34,293 nt of DNA from assembly GCF_028292705.1 (NCBI RefSeq), contig NZ_JAQGLV010000364.1, forward strand, positions 1-34,293, read 5' to 3'. Shown here in pieces: positions 1 through 8,538 of this stretch. Every line of letters starts with the position of its first letter. Position 1 is the stretch's first letter. The notes below the pieces were generated by a model. That model was not told where the DNA came from and did no database searches. It saw nothing but the letters and a program-made list of their open reading frames with translations. The position numbers and the translations under genes are program-made. The stretch is from Collimonas fungivorans. GTDB lineage: Bacteria > Pseudomonadota > Gammaproteobacteria > Burkholderiales > Burkholderiaceae_D.

Positions 1-122
1 AGTGCTGTCGATTCCGCTGCCTGCGGTTCGACTATTCAGTGTAAGTGCCTATGAACCGACGCCGGCGGCGCGCTGCGCCACCGGCAGCCACCCACCATCC
101 TCGTCATTGACTGGAGACCATC

Positions 123-485
123 ATGAATTATCTGTGCCTTGTCTACCTTGCCCAGGACAAACTGCATGCTTGTCCGGACAGCACTTGCTTTGCCTTCGTC
201 GAGGAACTGCGCGACAGCGGCCACTTTGTTGCCGGACAAGCGCTGCAACCGACCGACACCGCCACCACCATCCGGGTGCGCAACGGCCAGATGTCCCTGA
301 CCGATGGCCCGTTCGCCGAAACCAAGGAACAGCTGGCGGGTTTCTACATGATAGAAGCCAAGGACCTCAACGAGGCGATCCACTGGGCTTCGAAGATCCC
401 ACCTGCGCGTTACGGCAGCATCGAAGTGCGCCCGGTGCGCGAGCTCGATGTCAGCGATATCGCTGCAACGCAGGCAACCGTCTGA
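123..485 (+). CDS. YCII/DGPF-domain protein
   Basis: A 120-residue protein of the YCII-related (DGPF) family, a small ferredoxin-like alpha/beta fold of unclear biochemical role. The family signature DGPF is visible at residues 61-64, followed by the usual stretch ending in IHWASKIP and VRPV near the C terminus. The ATG at 123 is preceded by a CTGGAGACC ribosome-binding site. A VOC-fold gene follows 20 bases downstream on the same strand, so the two are probably co-transcribed. In many genomes DGPF genes sit beside ECF sigma factors of the SigG/ECF41 type; none is seen within the 122 bases available upstream, which show no recognisable gene end. The family assignment is firm, the function unknown. 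Confidence 0.85.
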   Translation: MNYLCLVYLAQDKLHACPDSTCFAFVEELRDSGHFVAGQALQPTDTATTIRVRNGQMSLTDGPFAETKEQLAGFYMIEAKDLNEAIHWASKIPPARYGSIEVRPVRELDVSDIAATQATV

Positions 486-505
486 ATTATCTGAAAGGAA
501 CGATC

Positions 506-907
506 ATGCACAAGCAAATCTTCGTCAACCTGCCGGTCAAGGACTTGCCGAAATCGAAGGATTTCTTCAAGAGCCTCGGTTATGACTTCAACCCAAAATT
601 CACCAACGACCAAGGGGCCTGCATGATCCTTGGCGAGAACCTGTACGCCATGCTGCTGGTCGAAGATTTTTTCCAGGGTTTTGCCAAACAGCCGGTGTGC
701 GACGCCACCAAGCAGACCGAGGTGCTGGTCTGTGTTTCATGCGACAGCCGCGCCCAGGTCGACCAGCTGGTTGCCGGCGGTCGCGCTGCCGGAGCGAGGA
801 CCACGGAAGAACCGCAAGACTACGGCTTCATGTACAGCCACGGTTTCCGCGACCTGGACGGCCACGCATGGGAATTCGCGTATATGGAGCCGGCAGCCAG
901 CGAGTAG
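506..907 (+). CDS. VOC family (glyoxalase/bleomycin-resistance fold) protein
   Basis: A 133-residue vicinal-oxygen-chelate protein. The start FVNLPVKDLPKSKDFFKSLGY is typical of the first beta-alpha-beta module of these proteins, and the end GFRDLDGHAWEFAYM carries the conserved D-x-DGHxWE motif of the last strand. The ATG at 506 has AAGGAACG just upstream. It follows the DGPF gene by 20 bases and probably forms a two-gene unit with it. VOC proteins include glyoxalases, dioxygenases and drug-binding proteins; the substrate cannot be read from the sequence. The stop lies 17 bases from the stop of the convergent MORN-protease gene. Confidence 0.85.
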   Translation: MHKQIFVNLPVKDLPKSKDFFKSLGYDFNPKFTNDQGACMILGENLYAMLLVEDFFQGFAKQPVCDATKQTEVLVCVSCDSRAQVDQLVAGGRAAGARTTEEPQDYGFMYSHGFRDLDGHAWEFAYMEPAASE

Positions 908-924
908 CTTGCGGACAGGGACCG

Positions 925-2697
925 CTATCTTTGAGCAGAAGTGGTTTTCAGCTGCGCCTGCCATGTCTTCAGGTACTGGTCGATCAGGGAGGTGTGATAT
1001 ATCTGCGGTTCCGAATGCAACACTTCACTATCTTTGCCGGCGGATTTGATATCGTCGTTCTCCCAGGTGGCGACCAGGGTTTTGGCCTTGTCGAAAGCGG
1101 CGCTGAAGGAAGCGCTGCCAGGCAGGGATTTCTGGAAAAAAGCCCGTCCGAAATAGGTGAAGTCGTTGTCGTCGGAACAGCCGAAGGAAGTGCGGTCAGG
1201 ACGCGCGGCGGCGATTACCATGGTGCGTTCGTCTTTTAACGGATTGATGAAACCGCCGGCGTAGCAGGCCGAAACCACCACAACCTTCCAGCGTATGCCG
1301 GACTCTGCCAGCATTTTCCCCAGTTCCGTGGCCTTGAGGTTGCGCAGCTCCATGCCGTTCTGGGCCAGCATCAGCTCGTGGTCGCGCGAACCATGGCTGG
1401 TCAGGTACAGGAACAGGATGTCCTTTTCCTTGTCCATCCGGCCGGCGATGGCGTTCAGGCTTTCGCGGATGCTGGTGACGGTCGCCATCGGCTGCTGCGA
1501 CACCGTGTTGCGGCTGTTGACCAGCACTATCGAGCGCCCCTGGGTGCCGAAATCGCGGTCGAACTGCTGCCGCACAAAATCCGTTTCGCGGTGAAATACT
1601 TCTTGCGAACCGTCGCCGGCGACAGCCAGCAGGTACAGGTTGATCTTGCCCGGTTCACGCGGCGCGACTGCCGCCAGGGCCTTGTCGAGCAGGGCGCGCT
1701 GCTGGTACAGCGCGGTTTCTATGTTCTGCTTGGCTTGCGCTTCGGCTGCAGCATTTTCCAGGACGCCTTCGCTCCAGTTGCCGCTATCCTTGGTGCGGCC
1801 GTCTTTTTGTGGCGCGGCGTAAACCAGGGTGCCTTCGCCTTCATAGAAACCGTACGCAAAATTTCCTGTGTACTGGTCGCCTTTGGCATTCCGGTAGATT
1901 CCTTGGCCGTGGTATTTCCAGTTCTTGAATCCACCCTGGTAACTGCTGCCGTCCTTGCCGGTGTAGCGTCCCTGGCCGACCAGGCGTCCGCCGGAAAAAA
2001 CGCCTTCGTAGACATTGCCCCCTGCATCGGTAAGCCGGCCGCCGCCGTCCGGCAGCCATTTCTTGAAAGCGCCGGTATAGCGGGAGCCGTTTTTCCTCTG
2101 GTAGAGGCCATGTCCGGCAAACTCTCCCTTGTCGAATTCTCCCACGTAGAATTCTTCACCCTTTACTTCGTACCGCCCTTTGCCCTGGTATTGGCCATCG
2201 GCGAATTCACCTTTATAAGTGCGTCCGTTCGGATACTTTATTTCACCTTTGCCGGCGTATGTCCCTTGCTTGAACTGGCCCGTGTATTCCTCGTTCCGGG
2301 ACGTCAGTTTTCCGAGGCCGTCGAATTCGTTATTGGCGAAATGCCCGACGTACACCGTGCCGCTGGGATCGACAGCGCGGCCCTGGCCGGACCTCATGCC
2401 ATCCTTGAACTCACCTTCGTACAGATAACCAAGATCTATCTGGTATTTTCCTTGGCCTGAAAACAACCCTTTTTCAAAGCCGCCCTCATAAGTCGCGCCG
2501 TTTTCCCATTCTATTTTCCCTTGGCCCTGCAGCTTGCCGTCTGCCAGCTGGCCGTAATATCGGCCGCCGTCGGGGGTAACTGCGTCCGGGACGGATGCAG
2601 CGGCGCAGACGGTCAGGAATCCCGAGAAAAACACACATATCGCAGTCGCCGCTAGTGCGCGGCCGCAGCTGCCTGTGCCGGCTTTGTTTTTATGCAT
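925..2697 (-). CDS. secreted MORN-repeat protein with C13 (legumain-like) peptidase domain
   Basis: A 590-residue predicted exported protein. Residues 1 to about 34 form a signal peptide (basic start, hydrophobic run, end near CAAAS). Eleven MORN repeats follow (about residues 47-293, pattern YxGxFxxGxxxGxGxxx). The C-terminal part (about 350-580) resembles peptidase family C13: a His in LTSHGS (about His435) and a Cys in SACYAGG (about Cys478) match the His-Cys dyad. The reading frame is open further upstream, but the ATG at 2697 is chosen because it is preceded by CAGGGAAATAC and gives a proper signal peptide. MORN repeats usually bind membranes or partners; a MORN-C13 fusion would be an envelope-associated cysteine protease. 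Domain calls are by motif only. Confidence 0.85.
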   Translation of the reverse strand: MHKNKAGTGSCGRALAATAICVFFSGFLTVCAAASVPDAVTPDGGRYYGQLADGKLQGQGKIEWENGATYEGGFEKGLFSGQGKYQIDLGYLYEGEFKDGMRSGQGRAVDPSGTVYVGHFANNEFDGLGKLTSRNEEYTGQFKQGTYAGKGEIKYPNGRTYKGEFADGQYQGKGRYEVKGEEFYVGEFDKGEFAGHGLYQRKNGSRYTGAFKKWLPDGGGRLTDAGGNVYEGVFSGGRLVGQGRYTGKDGSSYQGGFKNWKYHGQGIYRNAKGDQYTGNFAYGFYEGEGTLVYAAPQKDGRTKDSGNWSEGVLENAAAEAQAKQNIETALYQQRALLDKALAAVAPREPGKINLYLLAVAGDGSQEVFHRETDFVRQQFDRDFGTQGRSIVLVNSRNTVSQQPMATVTSIRESLNAIAGRMDKEKDILFLYLTSHGSRDHELMLAQNGMELRNLKATELGKMLAESGIRWKVVVVSACYAGGFINPLKDERTMVIAAARPDRTSFGCSDDNDFTYFGRAFFQKSLPGSASFSAAFDKAKTLVATWENDDIKSAGKDSEVLHSEPQIYHTSLIDQYLKTWQAQLKTTSAQR

Positions 2698-2970
2698 GTA
2701 TTTCCCTGTTTCCGAAGATTTTGAGCTGCCGCGAATTGCGGTACGGAAATTTAACATGAGAGCTTGTTTTTTGGATAAAAATCCAGCTTCCATCGCTATC
2801 GGTGTTGTTTCAGGCATGGAGGGCTGCCTCAATTCAATCTTCGTTATGTGCGCTAGCAGACGGTCAGCCGCAACTGCTTGCCGCACACTGCTGTTACTAC
2901 CCCGACATCGTATTCGCCAACAACGCGATCTTCATCTCGGCCCGTGCATCTGACGGACCGGCAATATACC

Positions 2971-2984
2971 GGAGAACCAGTTTG
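2971..2984 (+). promoter_or_regulatory. ribosome-binding site fixing a TTG start
   Basis: GGAG at 2971-2974 lies seven bases before TTG at 2982-2984. No in-frame ATG lies near the conserved start of the Crp/Fnr-like protein. The frame is open back to a GTG at 2802, but the extra 60 residues look nothing like the family, so TTG is the best start. Confidence 0.7.
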
Positions 2985-3674
2985 GGCACCGTCGAGAACC
3001 ATCTGATCGAGCTGCTTCCACGCAAGGATCGCCTGCACCTGCTGTCTGTCAGTGAGCAGGTAGAACTGGGGCTGGGTGAAGTGTTGTGCGAACCTGGCAA
3101 CTCTATCCGCCATGTGTATTTCCCTACCGAAGCGTCGATTTCACTGGTTGCCCGGATTGAGGGCAGCCCCGGAGTGGAAGTCGGCATGGTAGGACGGGAA
3201 GGCATGCTGGGGGTGCAGATGGCGCTGGGTGTGGCGACAGCGCCGGTGCATGCAGTGGTGCAAAGCCCCGGCGCCGCACGGCGTGTCGGCGTCAATGATT
3301 TTCGCAGCGAGCTGGCGCATAGCCCGGCTTTGCTGCGCGCCATGCACCATTATTTGTATGTGCGCATGGCGCAGATGGCGACTTCGGCCGCCTGCCTGCG
3401 TTTTCACCTGATCGGTCCGCGCCTGGCGCGCTGGCTGCTGATGAGCCAGGACCGGGCGCATTCCGACAGCTTCCGCGTCACCCACGAATTCCTGGCCGCC
3501 ATGCTCGGCGTGCGCCGCGAAGGCATCACCGCCGCCGCCAGCGCCTTGCAACGCAGCGGCTTGATAGAATACCGGCGCGGCAACCTCAAGGTACTCGACA
3601 GGCTTGGACTGGAAGCCGCGGCATGCGGCTGCTATGCCGTCGAACAGCAAGCTTATGCGGCGTTGTTATGCTGA
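2982..3674 (+). CDS. Crp/Fnr-family transcriptional regulator
   Basis: A 230-residue regulator. The N-terminal part (ENHLIELLPRKDRLHLL, then GEVLCEPG and VYFPTEASISL) is the cyclic-nucleotide-binding-like beta roll of a Crp/Fnr subgroup common in Burkholderiales. The C-terminal part (about residues 165-215, from FRVTHEFLAAMLGVRREGITAA) is a winged helix-turn-helix. No FNR-type N-terminal cysteine cluster is present, so it is probably not an oxygen sensor of that kind; its ligand is unknown. It starts with TTG and is divergent from the MORN-protease gene, the two sharing a 284-base region (2698-2981). Regulation of that neighbour is a possibility only. Confidence 0.85.
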   Translation: MGTVENHLIELLPRKDRLHLLSVSEQVELGLGEVLCEPGNSIRHVYFPTEASISLVARIEGSPGVEVGMVGREGMLGVQMALGVATAPVHAVVQSPGAARRVGVNDFRSELAHSPALLRAMHHYLYVRMAQMATSAACLRFHLIGPRLARWLLMSQDRAHSDSFRVTHEFLAAMLGVRREGITAAASALQRSGLIEYRRGNLKVLDRLGLEAAACGCYAVEQQAYAALLC

Positions 3675-3707
3675 AGGCCAGCAAGCTTGCCTGCCGGCGC
3701 CAATTCC

Positions 3708-3923
3708 TTATTTCCCGACTTCGTGGCCGATGACGCCGCCGACTGCGGCGCCGCCCACTGTGCCAAGCGCGCTGCCGTTGGTCAATACCGCACCGCCGAC
3801 TGCGCCTACACCTGCGCCGATCGCCGTGTTCTGTCCGCGACGCGACATGCCGTCGCATGCGCCGAGGCCAAGCAACATGACAACAGTGATTGCTGTGGCA
3901 GTAAGTTTTTGCATGGTTTTCAT
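3708..3923 (-). CDS. small glycine-zipper lipoprotein (OsmB-like)
   Basis: A 71-residue lipoprotein precursor. A charged start and hydrophobic segment end in a lipobox LGAC, with the lipidated cysteine at residue 23. The mature part is a glycine zipper (TAIGAGVGAVGGAVL and VGGAAVGGVIGHEVG), as in OsmB and other stress-related outer membrane lipoproteins. The ATG at 3923 is preceded by AGAGGTG with good spacing. It lies downstream of the OsmC-like gene on the same strand (110-base gap), so both may belong to an osmotic/oxidative stress response; this is inferred from family knowledge. Confidence 0.85.
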   Translation of the reverse strand: MKTMQKLTATAITVVMLLGLGACDGMSRRGQNTAIGAGVGAVGGAVLTNGSALGTVGGAAVGGVIGHEVGK

Positions 3924-4033
3924 AAGAACACCTCTTTATCAATACTCAGGCGTAGGGAAATGCCCTAGCCTTGGAGTCAACAGTAGCGGTAAAACCGGCC
4001 ATGGTCGGTACGGTGGCGCACCTAGACCTATAT

Positions 4034-4459
4034 TCAGGTTTCCAGTTTTGCATCCAGGGTAATCTTGGCATTGAGCAGCTTCGACACCGGGCAGCCTGTC
4101 TTGGCCTTGTCCGCCACCGCCTCGAAACTGGCCTGGGTTGCGCCGGGAATCCTGGCGACCAGGTCCAGGTGCACCGCGGTAATCGAGAAGCCGCCGTCAA
4201 TTTTCTCCAGCGTCACCGCAGCGCTGGTCTTGATGCTTTCCGCGGTCATGCCGGCTTCGCCCAGCTGGGCCGCCAGGGCCATGCTGAAACAGCCGGCATG
4301 CGCTGCTGCGATCAATTCTTCAGGATTGGTTCCGGGGCCGTCCTCAAAACGTGTATTGAAGCCATATTGGGCATTGGCCAGTAGTCCGCTTTGGGTCGAG
4401 ATATTGCCTTTGCCATCCTTGAGGCCGCCGCTCCAGGCTGCCGATGCTGTACGTTTCAT
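4034..4459 (-). CDS. osmC: OsmC family peroxiredoxin-like protein
   Basis: A 141-residue OsmC/Ohr-superfamily protein; these are thiol peroxidases that reduce organic hydroperoxides in the cytoplasm. The two redox cysteines are visible: one in AAAHAGCFSMAL and one in KTGCPVSKLL. The N terminus KRTASAAWSGGLKDGKGNIST and the segment TNPEELIAAAHAGC match the OsmC branch rather than Ohr. Two ATGs are possible. The one at 4459 lies eight bases after AGGAG, while the one at 4465 is only two bases after it, so 4459 is preferred. It is transcribed away from the aldolase gene. Confidence 0.9.
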   Translation of the reverse strand: MKRTASAAWSGGLKDGKGNISTQSGLLANAQYGFNTRFEDGPGTNPEELIAAAHAGCFSMALAAQLGEAGMTAESIKTSAAVTLEKIDGGFSITAVHLDLVARIPGATQASFEAVADKAKTGCPVSKLLNAKITLDAKLET

Positions 4460-4663
4460 AACCATGTCTCCTAGGTAAAAAAAGATTTGTCATGCGTTGA
4501 AGGTTGCAGGACACAATCCCACGCTGCACTGGCTGCTGTCAGTTCGATAGCCAACATAGGAGTCACGCACAGTGCGGCAAGCGGTTGCCTTGCCGATGCA
4601 TTCGTGGCAGCATGTTCCGCAGGGCTTTTTGCAGTCTGCAGTCATCACTGGGAGCAACCAGCA

Positions 4664-5689
4664 ATGAATATCGACGAGCTGAAGTCGGTGGCCAGCGCCA
4701 TCGTGGCAGGACAGAAGGGCATCTTGGCGGCGGATGAAAGCGGACCGACCATCAAGAAGCGGTTTGATGTCATCAAACTCGAGTGCAGCGAAGAAAACCG
4801 CCGCCGTTATCGTGAAATCCTGTTTTCCACCGAGGGTGTCGAGCCCTATCTCGGCGGCGTCATCCTGTACGACGAAACACTGCGCCAGAGCGCGACCGAC
4901 GGCACGCCTTTTGCCGAGCTGCTGGCGCGGCGCGGTATCATCCCCGGCATCAAGGTCGACAGCGGCGCCAAGCCGCTGGCCCTGCATGCGGGCGAGAAAA
5001 TCACCGAAGGGCTGGACGGCTTGCGCGAGCGCCTGCTGGAGTACCAGCAACTGGGAGCCAGGTTCGCCAAGTGGCGCGGCGTGATCGAGATCAGCGAGCA
5101 AGGCATTCCGACAAGTTCCGCGATCCAGGCAAACGCCCACGCCCTGGCGCGTTATGCCGCGCTGTGCCAGGAGGTCGGGATTGTGCCTATCGTCGAGCCG
5201 GAAGTGCTGATGGACGGCTCGCACGACATCGCGCGCTGCGAAGCGGTGACTTCAAAGGTGCTGGAAATCGTGTTTGCCGAGCTGGATAACCAGCGCGTTG
5301 TGTTCGAGGGCATGCTGCTCAAGCCGAACATGGTGATCGCCGGCATGAAGTGTCCGCAGCAAGCCGGTGTGCAGCAAGTGGCCGAAGCCACCATGCGTTG
5401 CCTGACGCGTTATGTGCCGGCAACGGTTCCTGGCATCGTGTTCCTGTCCGGCGGCCAAAGCGCGCAAGACGCGACCGCGCATCTGGATGCAATGAACAAG
5501 CTTGGCGCGCATCCGTGGCCGGTCAGTTTCTCCTACGGCCGGGCGTTGCAGGCGCCGGTGCTGACCACCTGGAAGGGCCAGGAACAGAACGTGGCTGAAG
5601 CGCAAAAAATCTTTTTCCATCGTTGCCGGTTGAACGGCCTGGCGCATGCCGGGCAGTACGACAGCGCGATGGAAAATGCCTCTGCATAA
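4664..5689 (+). CDS. class I fructose-bisphosphate aldolase
   Basis: A 341-residue aldolase that reversibly cleaves fructose 1,6-bisphosphate to dihydroxyacetone phosphate and glyceraldehyde 3-phosphate by a Schiff-base mechanism. Visible hallmarks are ILAADES near the start, KWRGVI (Lys136), VEPEVLMDG (Glu178), the Schiff-base lysine in LLKPNMV (Lys220), and FLSGGQSAQDAT. The ATG at 4664 is preceded by GGAG with nine-base spacing; the open frame reaches further upstream but without family similarity. It ends tail to tail with a phosphofructokinase gene, 36 bases apart. The two catalyse consecutive glycolytic steps, which suggests a shared role in sugar phosphate metabolism. Confidence 0.95.
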   Translation: MNIDELKSVASAIVAGQKGILAADESGPTIKKRFDVIKLECSEENRRRYREILFSTEGVEPYLGGVILYDETLRQSATDGTPFAELLARRGIIPGIKVDSGAKPLALHAGEKITEGLDGLRERLLEYQQLGARFAKWRGVIEISEQGIPTSSAIQANAHALARYAALCQEVGIVPIVEPEVLMDGSHDIARCEAVTSKVLEIVFAELDNQRVVFEGMLLKPNMVIAGMKCPQQAGVQQVAEATMRCLTRYVPATVPGIVFLSGGQSAQDATAHLDAMNKLGAHPWPVSFSYGRALQAPVLTTWKGQEQNVAEAQKIFFHRCRLNGLAHAGQYDSAMENASA

Positions 5690-5699
5690 GATGGTCGTA

Positions 5700-5721
5700 C
5701 ATCCCGCGTCATCGCGGGATG
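5700..5721. terminator. hairpin between convergent aldolase and phosphofructokinase genes
   Basis: A perfect 9-bp stem (CATCCCGCG at 5700-5708 pairing with 5713-5721) with a TCAT loop fills the short gap between two convergent genes. No clear U tract follows on either side, so it may be a weak bidirectional terminator or an RNA-stabilising hairpin. Confidence 0.5.
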
Positions 5722-5725
5722 CGGA

Positions 5726-6958
5726 TCAGCCGCCGGCGTTGCGTATTTTTGCAACCGCTGGCGAGCGCAGCCGGAAACCGTCCGGCATGCCCGCGCCCAG
5801 CAGCGGCTGCAGGTAAAGCCGGAAGGCATCGGTGACGTCGGTGCCGCTGGCGGCGATCAGCTCGTCTTCCATAACCCGGGTCTTGCCTGCCACCACATCC
5901 AGGTCCAGCAATTCATAGTTGACCGCGTAGTTGATCGAATAAGCGCCGCTGCGCTTGATGGCGACGGTGCCGTTGCGCTTGCCGTGGATGGCAAACTGCA
6001 GCGCTTTTTCACCGACTTCGCGCGCTTCGCGCTGGTCCACATCCGAGACGCAACCCATGAACGAGCGCTGCAGGTAACCGAAGGTATCGCCGCGCACGCG
6101 CTTGATGTTCAGTTTCGATTTGATCTCTTCGCACAGCAGGTCAGCCAGGGCGCCGTTGCCGGACAGCTGCACGTTGCCATGGTCGTCGCGCTCCACCGTC
6201 TTCGCCAGCAGGCTGGCGATAGGCGTGCCGGATGCATCGTGTATGCCTTCCGATACGGCGATCACGCAGCGGCCGAAACGCTGGTAGGCCTGCTTCACAT
6301 CGGCCAGGAAATTTTCCAGCACAAAGACCCGTTCCGGCAGGTAGATCAGGTGCGGACCGTCATCGGCAAATTTCCTGCCCAGTGCTGAGGCCGCCGTCAG
6401 GAAGCCGGCATGCCGGCCCATCACCACGCCGACATAGACGCCGGGCAGGGCGGCGTTGTCCAGGTTGGCGCCGGCAAACGCCTGCGCCACGAAGCGCGCG
6501 GCCGACGGGAAGCCCGGCGTGTGATCGTTGCTGACCAGATCGTTGTCGATGGTCTTCGGGATATGGATGCAGCGCAGGGGGAAGGCCAGCTTTTCCGCTT
6601 CCAGGCTGAGGATGCGCAGGGTGTCGGATGAGTCGTTGCCGCCTATGTAGAAGAAGTGGTTGATCTGGTGCGCCTGCAGCACCTGGATGATCTCCTGGCA
6701 ATACTTGAGGTCGGGTTTGTCGCGCGTCGATCCCAGCGCGGAAGACGGGGTGTTGGCCACCAGCTCCAGGTTGGCGCCGGTTTCCTGGCCGAGGTCGAGG
6801 AAGTCTTCGTTGACGATGCCGCGCACGCCGTTGCGGGCGCCGTACACCAGGTCGACATCGGACACGCCGCGCGCCGCCAGCACTACTCCCACCAGGGACT
6901 GATTGATGACGGCGGTCGGGCCGCCGCCTTGCGCGATAAGGATTCTTCGGGGGTGCAT
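5726..6958 (-). CDS. phosphofructokinase, probably pyrophosphate-dependent
   Basis: A 410-residue PfkA-superfamily enzyme that phosphorylates fructose 6-phosphate. GGGPTAVIN (11-19), GGND (106-109), PKTIDND (134-140) and MGRHAG (180-185) are visible. In ATP-dependent enzymes the first motif reads GGDG and the second PGTIDND; the Asp at position 109 and the Lys in PKTIDND are features of PPi-dependent enzymes, which act reversibly. The first Asp of GGDD is Asn here. The ATG at 6958 has a strong AGGAGG eight bases upstream; the frame is open farther upstream but this start fits the family. It lies 79 bases downstream of the sugar-binding-protein gene on the same strand. Confidence 0.85.
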   Translation of the reverse strand: MHPRRILIAQGGGPTAVINQSLVGVVLAARGVSDVDLVYGARNGVRGIVNEDFLDLGQETGANLELVANTPSSALGSTRDKPDLKYCQEIIQVLQAHQINHFFYIGGNDSSDTLRILSLEAEKLAFPLRCIHIPKTIDNDLVSNDHTPGFPSAARFVAQAFAGANLDNAALPGVYVGVVMGRHAGFLTAASALGRKFADDGPHLIYLPERVFVLENFLADVKQAYQRFGRCVIAVSEGIHDASGTPIASLLAKTVERDDHGNVQLSGNGALADLLCEEIKSKLNIKRVRGDTFGYLQRSFMGCVSDVDQREAREVGEKALQFAIHGKRNGTVAIKRSGAYSINYAVNYELLDLDVVAGKTRVMEDELIAASGTDVTDAFRLYLQPLLGAGMPDGFRLRSPAVAKIRNAGG

Positions 6959-7037
6959 GGGATTCCTCCTTGAGCCATCGTTGAATGGAGCTGTCTGCTC
7001 GATTCTACCTCCATCGCGCGGGCGCCGGCCAATCGCT

Positions 7038-8144
7038 TTATTTGCCCCAGATTTTCTTGTACTCGTTGCGGTAGCCGTTATTCGGTTCAAAGGTATTTTG
7101 CTGGCCGCCGTGGAACGCAATGTTCTGTTCAGTCACCAGGTAGACCGGGGTGGTATAGGCGCTGGCTTGTTCACCGGAAAATGAGCGGTTCAATTCATCG
7201 ACGATTTGCCACCCTTGCAGGCTGAACGGCTCCGGCACCGTGGCGAGCTGGACCGTTTTGCTGCGGATGCGCTGGTAGGCCGATTCGGAACCTTCGCCGG
7301 CAGACAGTGCTTCGATCTTGTTGCTGGCGATGATCGCGGCCGCGGCCGGCGTCGCCAGCAGGTCAAGGTAGTTGTCGTTGACGCCGATGATGTGCGTCCA
7401 TTTCTTGCCGAAGCGCTGCGCCAGCGCAGTCAGCAGCGCCGGCATCTTGTCGGCCGTGGTAGTGGCCGGCAATGCTTCTACGCTGAGCAGGGTGCAGCTG
7501 CGGCACTGCTTGACCACCGCCGCCACTTCATTCGATTTCGACTGGGCGTACAGGCTGTTGGGATCGGTGAAGACGACTACCCCGGCCTTGCCGTTGGAAT
7601 TGACTACGCCGAGCAAGGTCGCGATGGTCGCCTCTTCCTTGGGATCGGCGGTAACGTTGGTAAATAAACCGTCGCTCGGGCCTATCCTGGTGGAGGCGTG
7701 CCAGCCGACCACCGGCACGCTCTGGGCGTGGGAAGCATTCATTTCCTTGGGCTGTTCGTTGGCGTCGATCCCGGCCAGGACGATGCCGTTTGGCTTCAGC
7801 GCCAGCGCCCGGCTGAAAGCTTCCGCGTGTTTGCTGTTGACGCCCCAGCAATCGATCACGAACACGTCCCAGCCGGCCACCGCCGCCGCTTCCTTGACGC
7901 CGTTGGCGACGCGCAGCACGCTGTTGTTCTTCAGGTTCGAGGCGATCAGCACGATCGATTTTTTCTGCGCTGCGATTTTGGGGCCGCTGGTGGGGCCGTC
8001 CCAGCTGGTTTTGAAGGCCATCGCCTTGGCGATCTTGGCATTGGCGCGGTTCAGGAACAAGGTCGGATCTTCCTGTGCGAAGGCGGAACTGATAAGGCCG
8101 AAGACAAGTGCTACCGTTACGAAATTAAAATGTGTCAATTTCAT
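7038..8144 (-). CDS. periplasmic sugar-binding-type protein (type 1 PBP/LacI-like fold)
   Basis: A 368-residue exported protein with a signal peptide ending SSAFA before QED (about residue 23). The body (KKSIVLIASNLKNNSVLRVANGVKEAA, then DPNSLYAQSKSNEV and HIIGVNDNYLD) resembles the ribose/xylose-type substrate-binding domains of ABC importers or of periplasmic sensors. No permease or ATPase gene accompanies it, so it is an orphan here; it could feed a transporter encoded elsewhere or a sensor. The phosphofructokinase gene follows on the same strand after 79 bases. The ligand is unknown. The ATG at 8144 has only a weak ribosome-binding site. Confidence 0.8.
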   Translation of the reverse strand: MKLTHFNFVTVALVFGLISSAFAQEDPTLFLNRANAKIAKAMAFKTSWDGPTSGPKIAAQKKSIVLIASNLKNNSVLRVANGVKEAAAVAGWDVFVIDCWGVNSKHAEAFSRALALKPNGIVLAGIDANEQPKEMNASHAQSVPVVGWHASTRIGPSDGLFTNVTADPKEEATIATLLGVVNSNGKAGVVVFTDPNSLYAQSKSNEVAAVVKQCRSCTLLSVEALPATTTADKMPALLTALAQRFGKKWTHIIGVNDNYLDLLATPAAAAIIASNKIEALSAGEGSESAYQRIRSKTVQLATVPEPFSLQGWQIVDELNRSFSGEQASAYTTPVYLVTEQNIAFHGGQQNTFEPNNGYRNEYKKIWGK

Positions 8145-8538
8145 TATTTTTATCCGGATTTGACTGCGTATGGTCGGAGCGGATTTCCCGCCTGTCTTTT
8201 TTATTGCAAACTATTCGTTGCAGACTACTCCCTGTATTGCAAAATACACACATCTCCCTGAGCCAGTACTGACGCCGCTTTCAAGCAAAACAACGAACAA
8301 AAAAGCGGCGCCGGCGATAGCGTGCCTTAGCTTACGCAAAGGTTAAATAATTGTCTATTGGAAATCGGTGCCGGAATCGGCGACAGGCTTTATTTTTTTG
8401 AAGCGCCTGGAATTTCAAGCATTTCGGCGGCAAGGCAGGGGCAATTTGTCGCGAGGGATGATAAATAAACAAAAGGGCTGCCCGTCGCGATGACGGGCAG
8501 CCCTTTATCGATTGCAGCGATGCCGGCTGATTGCCGTG
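8145..8538. other. intergenic region, AT-richer, with one terminator
   Basis: About 390 bases between two minus-strand genes. The part next to 8145 should hold the promoter of the binding-protein gene; AT-rich stretches are present (around 8200-8245 and 8340-8360) but no convincing -35/-10 pair was found. The other end holds the strong hairpin at 8472-8506. No gene or RNA could be supported here. Confidence 0.5.
8472..8506 (-). terminator. strong intrinsic terminator of the GspE-type gene
   Basis: A perfect 15-bp stem (8472-8486 with 8492-8506) and a 5-base loop lies just past the stop of the GspE-type gene. Read on the minus strand, the stem is followed by TTTTGTTTATTT, a good U-rich tail. 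Confidence 0.9.

Noticed and set aside
1-122. Possible gene end at the left edge.
   Set aside because: Two of three plus-strand frames close early, the third runs into the DGPF gene in another frame, and no family sequence is recognisable.
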